Below, piece by piece: positions 19,356 through 28,684 of a stretch of DNA of 64,000 nt. Position 1 is the stretch's first letter, and each line of letters opens with the position of its first letter. Both the position numbers and the translations under genes were made by a program. Source of the DNA: Rhodospirillaceae bacterium (GTDB taxonomy: Bacteria; Pseudomonadota; Alphaproteobacteria; Rhodospirillales; Rhodospirillaceae); contig CANJSF010000016.1 of NCBI GenBank assembly GCA_947476925.1, forward strand, positions 1-64,000. The letters run 5' to 3'. The notes under the pieces are model-generated. The model had not been told where the DNA came from. It was given only the letters and a program-made list of their open reading frames with translations, and did no database searches.

Positions 19356-21143
19356 CTAAACCAGCGCCGCTCCGGCACCGGTAATGGCCCGCTGTTCCTT
19401 GGTTTCATCACCCAAGATCATTTCGTTATGCGGTTTGCCCGATGGGATCATCGGAAAGCAATTTTCTTTTTGGTCGACCAGCACATCGACAATGACCGGT
19501 TTATCGATCGACATCATTTCACGAATGGTATCGTCGACCTTATCGGGGTCGGACACGCGCAAGCCTGCGCAATGATAAGCCTCGGCCAGTTTCACAAAGT
19601 CGGGCAGCGCGTCGGTGTAGCTTTCAGAATAGCGCCCGCCGTGCAGCAATTCTTGCCACTGGCGCACCATGCCCATGTATTGATTGTTGATGATGAAAAT
19701 TTTCACCGGCAGCCGGAACTGCACGGCCGTCGACAACTCTTGAATGTTCATCAAGATCGACGCTTCACCAGCAATATCGACCACCAGCGCATCTCGATGA
19801 GCAAGCTGAGCGCCGATCGCCGCAGGCAAACCATAACCCATGGTGCCCAAGCCACCCGACGTGAGCCAGCGGTTGGGCTGCTCGAAGCGATAAAACTGCG
19901 CCGCCCACATTTGGTGTTGACCGACTTCGGTGGTGACGTATGTCTCGCGATCTTTGGTCAGTTCGTACAAGCGCTCAATGGCGTATTGCGGCTTAATGAT
20001 CTTGCCTTTTTGCGTGTAGTTCAGGCATTTGCGCGCGCGCCATTCATTGATGGATGCCCACCAGGGGCCCAAATCCACTTTCGGTGTGTTGGGGCGTTTG
20101 GCTTTGTACAAGCGCAGCATAGCCTCGAGCACAGCCAAGGCATCGCCGACGACCGGCACATCGACAACAACGTTTTTGTTGATGGACGACGGATCGATAT
20201 CGACGTGAATTTTTTTCGAGCCGGGCGAGAAGAATTTCAAATTACCGGTGACGCGGTCATCGAACCGCGCGCCGATGTTGATCATCACATCGCAATGGTA
20301 CATGGCGAGGTTTGATTCATACAAACCGTGCATGCCCACCATGCCCAACCATTGCGGGCCGGCGGCCGGGAACGCGCCCAAGCCCATCAACGTTGATGTA
20401 ATTGGAAAGCCGGTGAGTGCCACAAGTTCGCGCAGCAACTCTGCCGCGCGGGGGCCCGCATTGATAACACCGCCACCGGTGTAAAGCAGCGGACGCTTGG
20501 CGTGCAGCATCAGCTCGACAGCTTGCTCCACGGCTTTTTCGTGCGGCGTGGTGCGCGGGTTATAGGTTTTGTGTTTCTTGCGGTTAATACCGCGTGGCGC
20601 GGTTTCGTACTTACCCGGTGTCATCACGACATCCTTGGGCAAATCGATCACCACGGGGCCTGGACGCCCCGAACTCGCAACATAAAAAGCCTCGTGAATC
20701 GTCAGCGCCAGTTTGTTGACGTCTTTGACCAAGTAGTTGTGTTTGGTGCAGGGCCGCGTGATGCCGGTGGTGTCGGCTTCTTGAAAGGCGTCGTTGCCGA
20801 TCAGGTGCGTTGGCACTTGACCCGTCAGGCACACAATTGGAATGGAATCCATCAACGCGTCGGTCAGCCCGGTGACCGCATTGGTCGCACCGGGGCCTGA
20901 CGTCACCAGCACCACGCCCACTTTGCCGGTGGAGCGCGCGTAGCCCTCGGCCGCATGGACTGCGCCTTGCTCGTGGCGCACCAAAATGTGGCGGATGCTG
21001 TTTTGTCTGAAAAATTCGTCATAGATCGGCAGTACGGCGCCACCGGGATAGCCAAAAACCACCTCAACCCCTTGTTCTTGCAGGGCTTTGAGGATGATCG
21101 CGGCGCCGAGCATTGGCTCGTCTATGACCCCGGTATCGGGCAT
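19356..21143 (-). CDS. ilvB: acetolactate synthase large (catalytic) subunit
   Basis: The 595-residue ThDP enzyme joins pyruvate with pyruvate or 2-oxobutyrate, the first common step of branched-chain amino acid synthesis. It has the N-terminal pyrimidine-binding domain ([13 protein letters not shown], catalytic Glu in [15 protein letters not shown]), the central FAD-type domain and the C-terminal pyrophosphate-binding domain. The metal-binding motif reads AGEAS where GDG or GDA is more usual, followed by [13 protein letters not shown] start at the ATG at 21143, which has AGAGAG before it; an in-frame ATG at 21185 lies inside a terminator-like hairpin. Called ilvB or ilvI depending on convention. 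Confidence 0.95.
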   Translation of the reverse strand: MPDTGVIDEPMLGAAIILKALQEQGVEVVFGYPGGAVLPIYDEFFRQNSIRHILVRHEQGAVHAAEGYARSTGKVGVVLVTSGPGATNAVTGLTDALMDSIPIVCLTGQVPTHLIGNDAFQEADTTGITRPCTKHNYLVKDVNKLALTIHEAFYVASSGRPGPVVIDLPKDVVMTPGKYETAPRGINRKKHKTYNPRTTPHEKAVEQAVELMLHAKRPLLYTGGGVINAGPRAAELLRELVALTGFPITSTLMGLGAFPAAGPQWLGMVGMHGLYESNLAMYHCDVMINIGARFDDRVTGNLKFFSPGSKKIHVDIDPSSINKNVVVDVPVVGDALAVLEAMLRLYKAKRPNTPKVDLGPWWASINEWRARKCLNYTQKGKIIKPQYAIERLYELTKDRETYVTTEVGQHQMWAAQFYRFEQPNRWLTSGGLGTMGYGLPAAIGAQLAHRDALVVDIAGEASILMNIQELSTAVQFRLPVKIFIINNQYMGMVRQWQELLHGGRYSESYTDALPDFVKLAEAYHCAGLRVSDPDKVDDTIREMMSIDKPVIVDVLVDQKENCFPMIPSGKPHNEMILGDETKEQRAITGAGAALV

Positions 21144-21155
21144 GGCACTCTCTAA

Positions 21156-21212
21156 AAACGAAAAAAAGCCTTCGCAAACCCGCATAAAACATAGGTTTGG
21201 GCGGCGAAAGGC
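21156..21212 (-). promoter_or_regulatory. terminator-like hairpin in the miaA-ilvB gap (possible attenuator)
   Basis: On the minus strand GCCTTTCGC (21212-21204) pairs with GCGAAGGC with one bulged base, and AAACC (21198-21194) pairs with GGTTT further in, around a 13-base loop; seven T follow at once (21167-21161) and five more after CG. This is a good intrinsic terminator. The ilvB ATG comes about 13 nt after the last T run, too close for a separate promoter, so any transcript reaching ilvB must pass this hairpin. No leader peptide rich in Ile, Val or Leu is visible in the 94-bp gap. Confidence 0.6.
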
Positions 21213-21237
21213 GGCGTAAACTAGTGCCCGAGTTTGG

Positions 21238-22176
21238 CTAGGTCAACAACATTCGACGAATATCTGGAAAGATTTTTTCCATTAAACTTTCTGAATATTT
21301 CGTTTCAATGCGATAATCCGCATGAAACTGATGTCGGAACCAAGTTGTCTGCCTTTTCGCATATTGCCGGGTGGCGGTTTGGGCCAGCGTCGTGGCCTCG
21401 GCCAAGCTGAGTTCGCCCGACAGGTGGCGGGCTAATTCCTGGGCACCTAAGGCCCGCATCACTGGCGCGGTGGAAGGCACACCGCTCGACAAAAGCAAGC
21501 GCACGTCTTCCAATGCACCGGCCTGCAGCATAGCCAAAAACCGATTGTCGCAGGCCAGGTTCAGTTCGGCCCGGGCGGGCTGAATCGCGACATTGATAAA
21601 CTGCGCGGCAATGGGCGGGATGGTGGGCTGGGCCTGCCAAGTGCTAAGCGGCGTTTCGGTCGCCTCAAACACTTCCCAGGCCCTCGCGATCCGCTGTTTG
21701 TCGGTGGGTTTCAGGCGCGAGGCTGTGACAGGGTCGCAAGCCATCAGTCTGGCGTGCAGCGCTTCAACGCCAATTGATTTCAATAACTCTTGTGTCGCGG
21801 CGCGAACTTCAACCGGCACTGCTGGAATATCGGCCAAGCCCTCGACCAGCGCCTTCAGATAAAAGCCCGTGCCGCCGGTAACAATCACTTGGCGCCCTTG
21901 GTTGACCGCAGCTTTGATTTCGTCTGCCGCTTTTGTCGCCCATGATGTTGCCGATAGCATCTCGGTTGGACCTAGGATGCCATAAAGCCGGTGCGGCGCG
22001 CGTTCCTCCTCGGCCGGTGTTGGCCGCGCCGAGAGTATCGGCAGATCGCGATAACACTGAATACTATCAGCGTTGATAACGGTGCCGTTCAAGCCCTCGG
22101 CGAGTGACAAGGCCAACGCCGATTTGCCGCTGGCTGTCGGCCCGGCCACGATGATCACCCGCGGCGCAGCAGCCAT
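21238..22176 (-). CDS. miaA: tRNA dimethylallyltransferase
   Basis: The 312-residue enzyme transfers dimethylallyl to N6 of A37 in tRNAs reading UNN codons. It has the P-loop [12 protein letters not shown] (residues 12-23), the segment [21 protein letters not shown] that recognises substrate tRNA, and the [15 protein letters not shown] motif near the C-terminus. It lies 3 bp after the DUF1015 gene and 94 bp before ilvB on the same strand, an arrangement seen in other alphaproteobacteria. A terminator-like hairpin lies in the gap to ilvB. Confidence 0.95.
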   Translation of the reverse strand: MAAAPRVIIVAGPTASGKSALALSLAEGLNGTVINADSIQCYRDLPILSARPTPAEEERAPHRLYGILGPTEMLSATSWATKAADEIKAAVNQGRQVIVTGGTGFYLKALVEGLADIPAVPVEVRAATQELLKSIGVEALHARLMACDPVTASRLKPTDKQRIARAWEVFEATETPLSTWQAQPTIPPIAAQFINVAIQPARAELNLACDNRFLAMLQAGALEDVRLLLSSGVPSTAPVMRALGAQELARHLSGELSLAEATTLAQTATRQYAKRQTTWFRHQFHADYRIETKYSESLMEKIFPDIRRMLLT

Positions 22177-22179
22177 TGA

Positions 22180-23412
22180 CTAGTCCAAAACGTGACTGAG
22201 CAGCCCGTCGGCGAGCTTGGGCTCGAACCACGTGGATTTGGGCGGCATCACCTCGCCAGCATCGGCCACAGCCATCAATTGGTCCATGCGTGTGGCGTGT
22301 AGCGAAAACGCCATCACCATCTCGCCTGAATTCACGCGCGCTTCCAGTTCATCCAGCCCACGAATGCCGCCGACGAAATCGATCCGCTTGTCGCGGCGTG
22401 GGTCGGCGATGCCTAAGATCGGCGCAATCAAGTTGTTTTGCAGTAAGCTGACGTCGAGCTGGCCAACGGGGTCGTTGCCGGGAATCAGCTCGGGCTTAAT
22501 TTGCAATTCGTACCACACACCACCCAGGTACATCCCAAAATGCGTTGGCGCGATGGGGCGGACTTGAGCTTTCTGCGGCGTGATCACAAACCGTTCGCCA
22601 ACCTTGGCCAGAAATTCGTTGGCCGAAAGCCCATTCAAATCCTTGATCACGCGATTGTAGTCGAAAATGCGCATTTGATCGTGTGGGAATGCCACGGCCA
22701 AAAATGACTCCGCACTGTCGGACTTCGCCTTGCCGCGGCGTGCAGCCGCAACGCGCGAGGCCGCTGCCGAACGATGATGTCCGTCGGCGATATACAGTGC
22801 GTCCATGGCCGCAAAGGCCGCCGTGATGCGCTCAATTGTTGCGGCGTCTGTGATGCGCCAAATCATATGCGCTACGTTGTTGTCGCCCTTGACCTCGTAC
22901 AGTGGCTCGGCGCCGGTCACCGCCATCAAAATGTTTTGAATCTCGACATGCTTGCGGTAGGCCAGCAACACCGGCCCCGTTTGCGCATTGAGTGCTTCAA
23001 TCTGGCGCACGCGGTCGTCTTCTTTGTCGGGGCGTGTGAACTCGTGCTTGCGAATCTTATTGCTGTCGTAGTCTGCCACCGAGGCCGAGAACGCCAAGCC
23101 GGTCTGGGTGTGAGCCCCCATGCGCATGCGGTAAACGTAATAGCAGGGCGTTTCGTCGCGGATCAGCACAGCGTCTTTGATGAGAGCTTGAAAATTGGCG
23201 GAGCCCTTAGCGTAAACAGCTGGGGCATACACATCGGTGCCGTCGGGCAGATCGATCTCGGGCTTGGAGATATGCAAAAAGCTATGGGGCTTGCCTGCAG
23301 CTCGCTGCTTGGCTTCAACCGAGTTCAAAACATCGTAGGGTGGGGCAGCCACACCTGCGGCGAATTTAGGATCGGGACGTAAAGCCCGAAAAGGACGAAC
23401 CAAGGGGATCAT
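22180..23412 (-). CDS. DUF1015 family protein
   Basis: The 410-residue protein matches DUF1015 from end to end: the opening PLVRPFRALRP, APPYDVLN, the internal ADGHHRSAAASRVAA motif near residue 210, and the FDYNRVIKDLNG segment. The function is not established for the family; the conserved DGHHR suggests a catalytic or metal-binding site. It is co-transcribed with miaA (3-bp gap). In related genomes a DUF1015 gene often accompanies serine biosynthesis genes (serA, serB), which are not present here. No signal peptide is visible, so it is probably cytoplasmic. Confidence 0.88.
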   Translation of the reverse strand: MIPLVRPFRALRPDPKFAAGVAAPPYDVLNSVEAKQRAAGKPHSFLHISKPEIDLPDGTDVYAPAVYAKGSANFQALIKDAVLIRDETPCYYVYRMRMGAHTQTGLAFSASVADYDSNKIRKHEFTRPDKEDDRVRQIEALNAQTGPVLLAYRKHVEIQNILMAVTGAEPLYEVKGDNNVAHMIWRITDAATIERITAAFAAMDALYIADGHHRSAAASRVAAARRGKAKSDSAESFLAVAFPHDQMRIFDYNRVIKDLNGLSANEFLAKVGERFVITPQKAQVRPIAPTHFGMYLGGVWYELQIKPELIPGNDPVGQLDVSLLQNNLIAPILGIADPRRDKRIDFVGGIRGLDELEARVNSGEMVMAFSLHATRMDQLMAVADAGEVMPPKSTWFEPKLADGLLSHVLD

Positions 23413-23627
23413 GAACGCCAGCCCACCCGAAACCAGAAATTTATGCCGAGGTCTTTAGCGTGGAGTGGCGCGCGCTGCAACTTGGGCCAGCGGCCTTTGG
23501 CCACCTGATCGGCGGGAAATCTGCAGGATATTTCGACCACAGAGTGGTTAGTGGATACCAGGTGGGCTTTGGTTATTCTGATGAATTCTCAAGGGAATAC
23601 CAAGGCGAGCTTGGTCGTCTATCCAAC

Positions 23628-24449
23628 ATGAGCAACATATTCAGAACAGTTTTTGCCCTTTTATCAATGCTGGCCCTGCCCGCACGTGCCGAGGTCGAGC
23701 GCGGCCAGGTCGTTGATGGAAATTTGTTTACGATCATTGCGCCCACGTACAATTCAGCGCGAAATCTTTCCTATATTCGCTTTTTCAATACCAACCCCGA
23801 TGCGGCCTCGACGTTTTCCATCACTGTGGTCGGCTCGCCCTCTGGCCAAAGCTACGGCACAACCACAGTTGCCGCCCCGAAAAATGCGTCGATCCAACTT
23901 TCGCTGACCGATATTTTAAGCCGCGCGAATGCAGCAGCGCTGAATAGCGGCGACACCAACTATTCCATTTATATGCGTAATCCCGACACATTCTCGGCTT
24001 GGCAACATGTGCTGTTCAATGACCAGAATCGGTTCTTTGAGAACGTCACGATTTGCCAGTTCTTTTCGGGCGCGTTGCACACGCGCGTGATTCCCATTGT
24101 CGGCAACATGCATACCTCGCGCATCGGGGGCTATCCGTCTGAGATCACCGTTCACAATTACACCAATGCAACGCGTTCATATGTGGCCAACGTTTTTGAT
24201 TCCACCACCGGCGCGTCGTTGGGCAGCGTGCCGCTGAGCGTTGGGGCCAATACGACAGCACGGCTGTCAACGGATTCGATCGAGCAACAGCTCAACTTTG
24301 TGCCCAGTGCCAGCCAATTCCATATGAACGTGAAGCTTGGCGATGCCAGCTCACCGACCGAGTTGACGGCGGTCATCGGCCACAATGTCATCAATCAAGA
24401 ATTTAATGCGGCGCTCAACATGACAGCCTGGTGCCGGGTGAAGCCTTAA
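23628..24449 (+). CDS. secreted protein of unknown function
   Basis: I do not recognise a family. From the ATG at 23628 the 273-residue product has a clear Sec signal peptide (MSNIFRTVFALLSMLALPARA, cleavage after ARA). The mature part is rich in Thr, Ser, Asn and alternating hydrophobic residues, suggesting an all-beta fold; it has two Cys residues, one in the middle (TICQFF) and one near the end (WCRVKP), which could form a disulfide. An open frame extends upstream to 23460 but has no signal peptide there and crosses the promoter region. It is divergent from the DUF1015 gene and stands as a single transcription unit. Confidence 0.7.
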   Translation: MSNIFRTVFALLSMLALPARAEVERGQVVDGNLFTIIAPTYNSARNLSYIRFFNTNPDAASTFSITVVGSPSGQSYGTTTVAAPKNASIQLSLTDILSRANAAALNSGDTNYSIYMRNPDTFSAWQHVLFNDQNRFFENVTICQFFSGALHTRVIPIVGNMHTSRIGGYPSEITVHNYTNATRSYVANVFDSTTGASLGSVPLSVGANTTARLSTDSIEQQLNFVPSASQFHMNVKLGDASSPTELTAVIGHNVINQEFNAALNMTAWCRVKP

Positions 24450-24499
24450 ATCGTTAGGCTTAAAAAACGGACAAGCCCGAGAAATTGGATTTCCAAATC

Positions 24500-24514
24500 T
24501 GCCGATCATCGGCA
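24500..24514. promoter_or_regulatory. 15-bp perfect palindrome upstream of an SDR gene
   Basis: TGCCGAT-C-ATCGGCA is symmetric over 7 bp on each side of a central C. It lies 36 nt before the SDR start codon, a suitable place for a repressor operator or a 5'-UTR hairpin. A second near-palindrome, TTGGATTTCCAA, lies just upstream at 24485-24496. Confidence 0.4.
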
Positions 24515-24549
24515 TCTTCGCCCCTTCACGATGGCAGTAGGGGACGGCG

Positions 24550-25329
24550 ATGATTCGATTTTTGATGGGCTGTGCAGCGATCCTGGCGGGGCTTTCCAGT
24601 GCTCAAGCCGCGACGGTGCTGATTACAGGTTCGAACCGCGGCATTGGGTTGGAACTCGCCAAGCAATACGCCGAGCAGAATTGGAGCGTGATTGCCACGA
24701 CCCGCGCGCCCAAGGATGCTGCCGAGCTTCAAGCATTAGCCAAAGCCCATAAAAATCTGCGCATCGAAGCACTGGACGTGACCGACTTTGCTGCGATTGA
24801 CGCGCTGGCCGCAAAGTTGAAGGGCACGGCCATTGATGTGCTGATCAACAATGCTGGCATTCTGGGCGGCGAGCCGGCCACGCAAAAAATGGGCAACCTC
24901 GACTACAAGGCTATGGAACTAGTATATCGCACCAACACCATGGCGCCGATGAAGATATCTGAAGCGTTTTTGGAACATGTCGCGGCCAGCGCCCAAAAGA
25001 AAATCGTTGTGATCACATCTGGTACGGCGTCGCTGACGAACGTGAAGCCCAGCCAGTTCTTTGTGCCGCTTTACACGTACCGGATGTCGAAGACGGCCAT
25101 CAATATGGGCTTTCGCGCCATGGCCATGGAACTTGCCCCGCGTGGGATTTTTGTGGGCATCCTCGCGCCGGGTATGGTGGAAACACGGCTGCTGCAACAG
25201 GCAGGCTCGGGTGGGCGCGGGATTGATGCCCCCAAAAGCGTCACGGGCGTGATGAAAAATATTGAAAATCTGAATGCCCAGACGTCAGGACAGTACATCA
25301 TCTACACCGGCGACACGGTGCCGTGGTAA
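24550..25329 (+). CDS. short-chain dehydrogenase/reductase with N-terminal signal peptide
   Basis: The 259-residue protein is a classical SDR: cofactor motif TGSNRGIGLE (about residues 26-35), NNAG near 96, catalytic Ser in ITSGTAS and the YRMSK (YxxxK) motif near 177. The C-terminal end (YTGDTVPW) resembles the C-factor/sniffer-like subgroup. It is unusual in having about 20 hydrophobic residues ending in AQA before the cofactor motif, which read as a Sec signal peptide; NAD(P)H-dependent enzymes are rare in the periplasm. AGGGGAC precedes the ATG. The next ATG in frame would remove the cofactor motif, so the extension is needed for this start. Substrate unknown. Confidence 0.8.
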   Translation: MIRFLMGCAAILAGLSSAQAATVLITGSNRGIGLELAKQYAEQNWSVIATTRAPKDAAELQALAKAHKNLRIEALDVTDFAAIDALAAKLKGTAIDVLINNAGILGGEPATQKMGNLDYKAMELVYRTNTMAPMKISEAFLEHVAASAQKKIVVITSGTASLTNVKPSQFFVPLYTYRMSKTAINMGFRAMAMELAPRGIFVGILAPGMVETRLLQQAGSGGRGIDAPKSVTGVMKNIENLNAQTSGQYIIYTGDTVPW

Positions 25330-25364
25330 GCAGCCCCGAAGTTAGCGCTCTGGTCCAAAAGTAG

Positions 25365-26219
25365 CTACGCCACCTTGGGCCACTGCACCGGGATGATGCT
25401 ATCGGGGGGCGGGCCGCCGTGGATCATGGCTGGATTATCTGTCAGCCGCTCGGTCATGCGCGCGGTCAGCGGGTCGGGCTTCCACACCACATCGTCGCCC
25501 AGCCAACGGGTGCTAAAAGCCAAGCGCGGTTGATCATGATTTGAAACGCGCGGTTTCGATGCATGAATTGTGGTGGGGTGCATGAACAGGCAATCACCCT
25601 TCTTCATGGTCCACACCTTAATATCGGCGTTTGGCGCTGTGGCCTGAGCCATCAGTTCTGACCATGGCCGATAACCCGCCAGCGGCGTTTGGTCCTGCGG
25701 GAAGAACGTCGAGTAGTAGCGGCCGTCGCCAACGTGTGTGCCGCGGACTGTCGTGAGCGGCGCGTTATCTGTGTCCACATCCGTAAGTGCAATCCACAAT
25801 ATGCTCATTTGCTTGCCCCAAAAGGGCCAAGTGCACGTGTCATTGTGCCAGGGTGTGCCTTCTGTTGCCGCACCTTGATTTTTCAAAAACGTCGCGTCGA
25901 TCCAAAAGCGGGCGCGCTTGCTTTGCATGATCGCCGCCGTCATTTCGGCTGCTGGTGATAGCTCCAGCCACTGCGCAAATCCTGCGTGATAGGGGACAAT
26001 GTTCAGCGCCATCGACCCTCCGCCGAACTCTTCGATCACCTTCATCGGGTTCAAGTGCGTAGGCGGAACGTCGGACTCGTGAATCTTCCCTTTGAGCACG
26101 CCGTCCATCACCGACATGACCGCATCTTCGAGAGGCGCGGTCCACTCACGAAAGGCACCCTCAATCACCACGGCGCCATCGCGGTTGTAGTCGTCGATGT
26201 GCTGTTGGGTCACGATCAT
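25365..26219 (-). CDS. phytanoyl-CoA dioxygenase (PhyH) family protein
   Basis: The 284-residue protein fits the PhyH family of Fe(II)/2-oxoglutarate oxygenases. The HxD iron ligands are in WHNDTC (about residue 122), the third His ligand in TTIHAS, and the 2-oxoglutarate-binding Arg probably in RLAFSTRW. Such enzymes hydroxylate or otherwise oxidise small molecules or lipids in the cytoplasm; the substrate here is unknown. Its ATG overlaps the stop of the alpha/beta hydrolase gene by 4 nt (ATGA), so the two are coupled and follow pepA in one operon. Confidence 0.85.
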   Translation of the reverse strand: MIVTQQHIDDYNRDGAVVIEGAFREWTAPLEDAVMSVMDGVLKGKIHESDVPPTHLNPMKVIEEFGGGSMALNIVPYHAGFAQWLELSPAAEMTAAIMQSKRARFWIDATFLKNQGAATEGTPWHNDTCTWPFWGKQMSILWIALTDVDTDNAPLTTVRGTHVGDGRYYSTFFPQDQTPLAGYRPWSELMAQATAPNADIKVWTMKKGDCLFMHPTTIHASKPRVSNHDQPRLAFSTRWLGDDVVWKPDPLTARMTERLTDNPAMIHGGPPPDSIIPVQWPKVA

Positions 26220-27061
26220 GGGGCAGCCTTCAGAAAACGGGCGATGGCCATGGCATATTCGCCCCGTCGTGCCGGATCGTGCAAGGGATGTGCGCCCGCA
26301 AAGGTAAGCTCACTCACCGGGGCCGTTCCTTTGGCCAGGGCAGCTGCCGTGGGCCCCTGTGCGCTGCGAATGGGATCGGTCTCGGCGGTCAGCAGAAAGG
26401 TAGGCAATTGTATGACCGCAAGTTTGGCCGCCATGTCAAACGGTTGGAATGCACCGAAATCGGGCGGCATGCCGGTGGAGAGATAATCCAACATGAGGCG
26501 GTAGACCTGCGGCAAGTTTTGCGCGGTCACGGTAAACGCGGGGTCGAAAATGGAATAGGCGCTAACCGCCTGGTCCCAAATAAACGTGCGATGCGAGCCA
26601 TCGGCATGAAGGCCGGGGCCGGGCAACTTGGCCACCTTTGCGCCGATCTCTTTGGCGGCGGCCGGCGGCAACAGATGCCCGCAGCCATCCAGCATCAGCG
26701 CGCTTACGAGGGGCGCATGGGACAGTACCAACTGCACCGCAATGGGTGCAGAAAAATGCGCACCCAGCACCGCGCAGCGCGTGATGCCGTGGGCCTTCAA
26801 CGCCTGAGACAGAATGTCGGCATGCCGCTCAAACGTGAGAACGCGATCTGGCTTGGCCGAGCGGCCAAAGCCAATCAGATCGACACCAATGACGCTGAAC
26901 CCCTGGGCCGCGAGATGCGGAATTTCGTGCTCGTACATCCGCGCCGATAGTGGCGTCCAGTGCAGCAGCACAACCGCATCGCCCTGCCCTGCCAGCGTGA
27001 GGTGCACCTGACCGGCATCGGTATCAACGTATGTAAAGCGAACGGGAGGGAGATCACTCAT
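26216..27061 (-). CDS. alpha/beta hydrolase fold protein with atypical nucleophile site
   Basis: The 281-residue protein has the alpha/beta hydrolase fold: oxyanion-loop region VVLLHWTP, the elbow region CAVLGAHFSAPIAV, a likely catalytic acid in LTAETDP and a likely catalytic His in FAGAHPLHD. At the elbow, where GxSxG is normal, the sequence is GAHFSA, placing His at the nucleophile position if aligned on the glycine. I know of hydrolase-like proteins with GHHTG at this site, so it may be a recognised variant and not a decayed enzyme. I use the ATG at 27061, which overlaps the pepA stop by 8 nt. Confidence 0.8.
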   Translation of the reverse strand: MSDLPPVRFTYVDTDAGQVHLTLAGQGDAVVLLHWTPLSARMYEHEIPHLAAQGFSVIGVDLIGFGRSAKPDRVLTFERHADILSQALKAHGITRCAVLGAHFSAPIAVQLVLSHAPLVSALMLDGCGHLLPPAAAKEIGAKVAKLPGPGLHADGSHRTFIWDQAVSAYSIFDPAFTVTAQNLPQVYRLMLDYLSTGMPPDFGAFQPFDMAAKLAVIQLPTFLLTAETDPIRSAQGPTAAALAKGTAPVSELTFAGAHPLHDPARRGEYAMAIARFLKAAP

Positions 27062-28526
27062 AGTTTTCTTCGACAAATTTGTCCAACAGCCGCACACCGT
27101 AACCCGTCGCACCGCCGCCGGCCAGTGATGTGCCTTTCTCGTTCCACACCACGCCCGCGATATCCAAGTGCGCCCAAGGCGTGTCTTTGATGAAGCGCTG
27201 CAAAAATTGCGCGGCGGTGATGGAGCCGGCTTTGCCGCCGCCGATGTTTTTCATATCCGCGATGGGCGACTTGATATCTTTGTCGTACTCCTCGCCCATG
27301 GGAAAGCGCCACAAGCGTTCGTTGGTGGCTTGGCCCGCCGCGATCAACTTGCCCGCAAGCTCATCGCTGTTGGAGAAAAGACCGGCGTAGTGTTCTGACA
27401 GAGCCGCGATGATCGCGCCCGTGAGTGTGGCCAAGTCGACAATCGCGCGGGGTTGATATTTTTGCTGCGCATACCACAGCACATCGGCCAGCACTAAGCG
27501 TCCCTCGGCGTCGGTATTTAGCACTTCGATGGTTTGACCCGACATGGAGGTGACGATATCGCCCGGGCGTTGGGCCGCGGCGTCGGGCATGTTTTCAACG
27601 AGGCCACACAGGCCGATCACATGTGCGGTCGATTTGCGACGCGCGAGCGCACGCATGGTGCCCGTCACGGCTCCGGCGCCGGCCATGTCCCACTTCATGT
27701 CCCACATGCCGGCCCCGGGTTTGAGGCTGATGCCGCCCGAATCAAAACACACACCCTTGCCGACGAGCGCGAGCGGTTTGGAGTTTTTATCGCGCGAGCC
27801 GTTCCAGTGCATGACGAGCAATTTGGACTCGCGCAAACTGCCCTGCCCTACACCCAGCAATGCGCCCATGCCCAGCTTGGTCATTTCTTTTACGCCCAGC
27901 ACTTCCACCTTCACGCCGTCGGCGATGAGTTCGCGCGCCTTGGCGGCAAAACTTTCTGGGTAAATCACGTTGGGCGGTTCGGTGACCAGATCGCGCGTGA
28001 AGAATACGCCATCGGCAATGGCAGCGAGAGGCGCGTGAACTTTTTTCGCCGCTGCCGGGTCGTCAGTTTGCAACGTCAGCGATTTGATTTTGGGCTTGGA
28101 ATTCTTGTCGGCCTTCGTGTGATATTTATCGAAGCGATAGGATTTCAGTTGCGCGCCCGAAGCCAATCGCGCTGCCGAGATGGCTGCCTCGGGCAGACCC
28201 TCCAGCAATACAGTCACGTTTTCGTCGGCGCTCACGTGGCCGTAAAGGGCTGCGCCGGTTTTTTCGGCCGTGACCGCGTCAAACCCCTTCACCGGTCCCA
28301 GGCCCAACAATAATACTCTCTTAAATTTACCGCCGGCCGGAGCGGGAATAGACAAGGTCGCGTCTTTCTTGCCCTTGAACTCGGCCGCCGCCATGGCGCG
28401 AGAAAGTGCGGCTTTGGTTCCCCGGTCGAGCATGAGGCCCACACGGCCCAATTTTGCGCCTTCCGGCAGCGCAACAACCACGGTGCCGGTGGCGGGCAAG
28501 GCAAGCTTAGCGAAGGCGATTTTCAT
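27054..28526 (-). CDS. pepA: leucyl aminopeptidase (M17)
   Basis: The 490-residue M17 metallopeptidase has the family signature NTDAEGRLVLADVL (about residues 335-348) with the Asp and Glu metal ligands, the upstream GKGVCFDSGGISLKPG segment (metal-binding Lys and Asp) and the C-terminal ahead-of-end WAHLDIAGVVWN. It removes N-terminal residues in peptide turnover; some PepA proteins also bind DNA. It is the first gene of an operon with the alpha/beta hydrolase and PhyH genes. In many alphaproteobacteria pepA lies divergently beside lptF; here about 8 kb of other genes separate them. Confidence 0.95.
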   Translation of the reverse strand: MKIAFAKLALPATGTVVVALPEGAKLGRVGLMLDRGTKAALSRAMAAAEFKGKKDATLSIPAPAGGKFKRVLLLGLGPVKGFDAVTAEKTGAALYGHVSADENVTVLLEGLPEAAISAARLASGAQLKSYRFDKYHTKADKNSKPKIKSLTLQTDDPAAAKKVHAPLAAIADGVFFTRDLVTEPPNVIYPESFAAKARELIADGVKVEVLGVKEMTKLGMGALLGVGQGSLRESKLLVMHWNGSRDKNSKPLALVGKGVCFDSGGISLKPGAGMWDMKWDMAGAGAVTGTMRALARRKSTAHVIGLCGLVENMPDAAAQRPGDIVTSMSGQTIEVLNTDAEGRLVLADVLWYAQQKYQPRAIVDLATLTGAIIAALSEHYAGLFSNSDELAGKLIAAGQATNERLWRFPMGEEYDKDIKSPIADMKNIGGGKAGSITAAQFLQRFIKDTPWAHLDIAGVVWNEKGTSLAGGGATGYGVRLLDKFVEENYE

Positions 28527-28684
28527 GGGAGTCCTGTCTGAACGGGTGTTGGTGAACCCAGCCTAGGCAGCCGCGCGCGGCAAATCAATCGGCGCATCGA
28601 TTGCGCCCATGGACTTCCTGCGTTTGAACGCTATTTTGAGGCCATCATTTCCGTTTACACACGTTCGAATAAGGGTTTGCTGTT

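Noticed and set aside
19326-20315. 329-codon plus-strand open frame
   Set aside because: It is fully antisense to ilvB and is a shadow of it; composition (many His, Arg, Gln) is typical of antisense frames.
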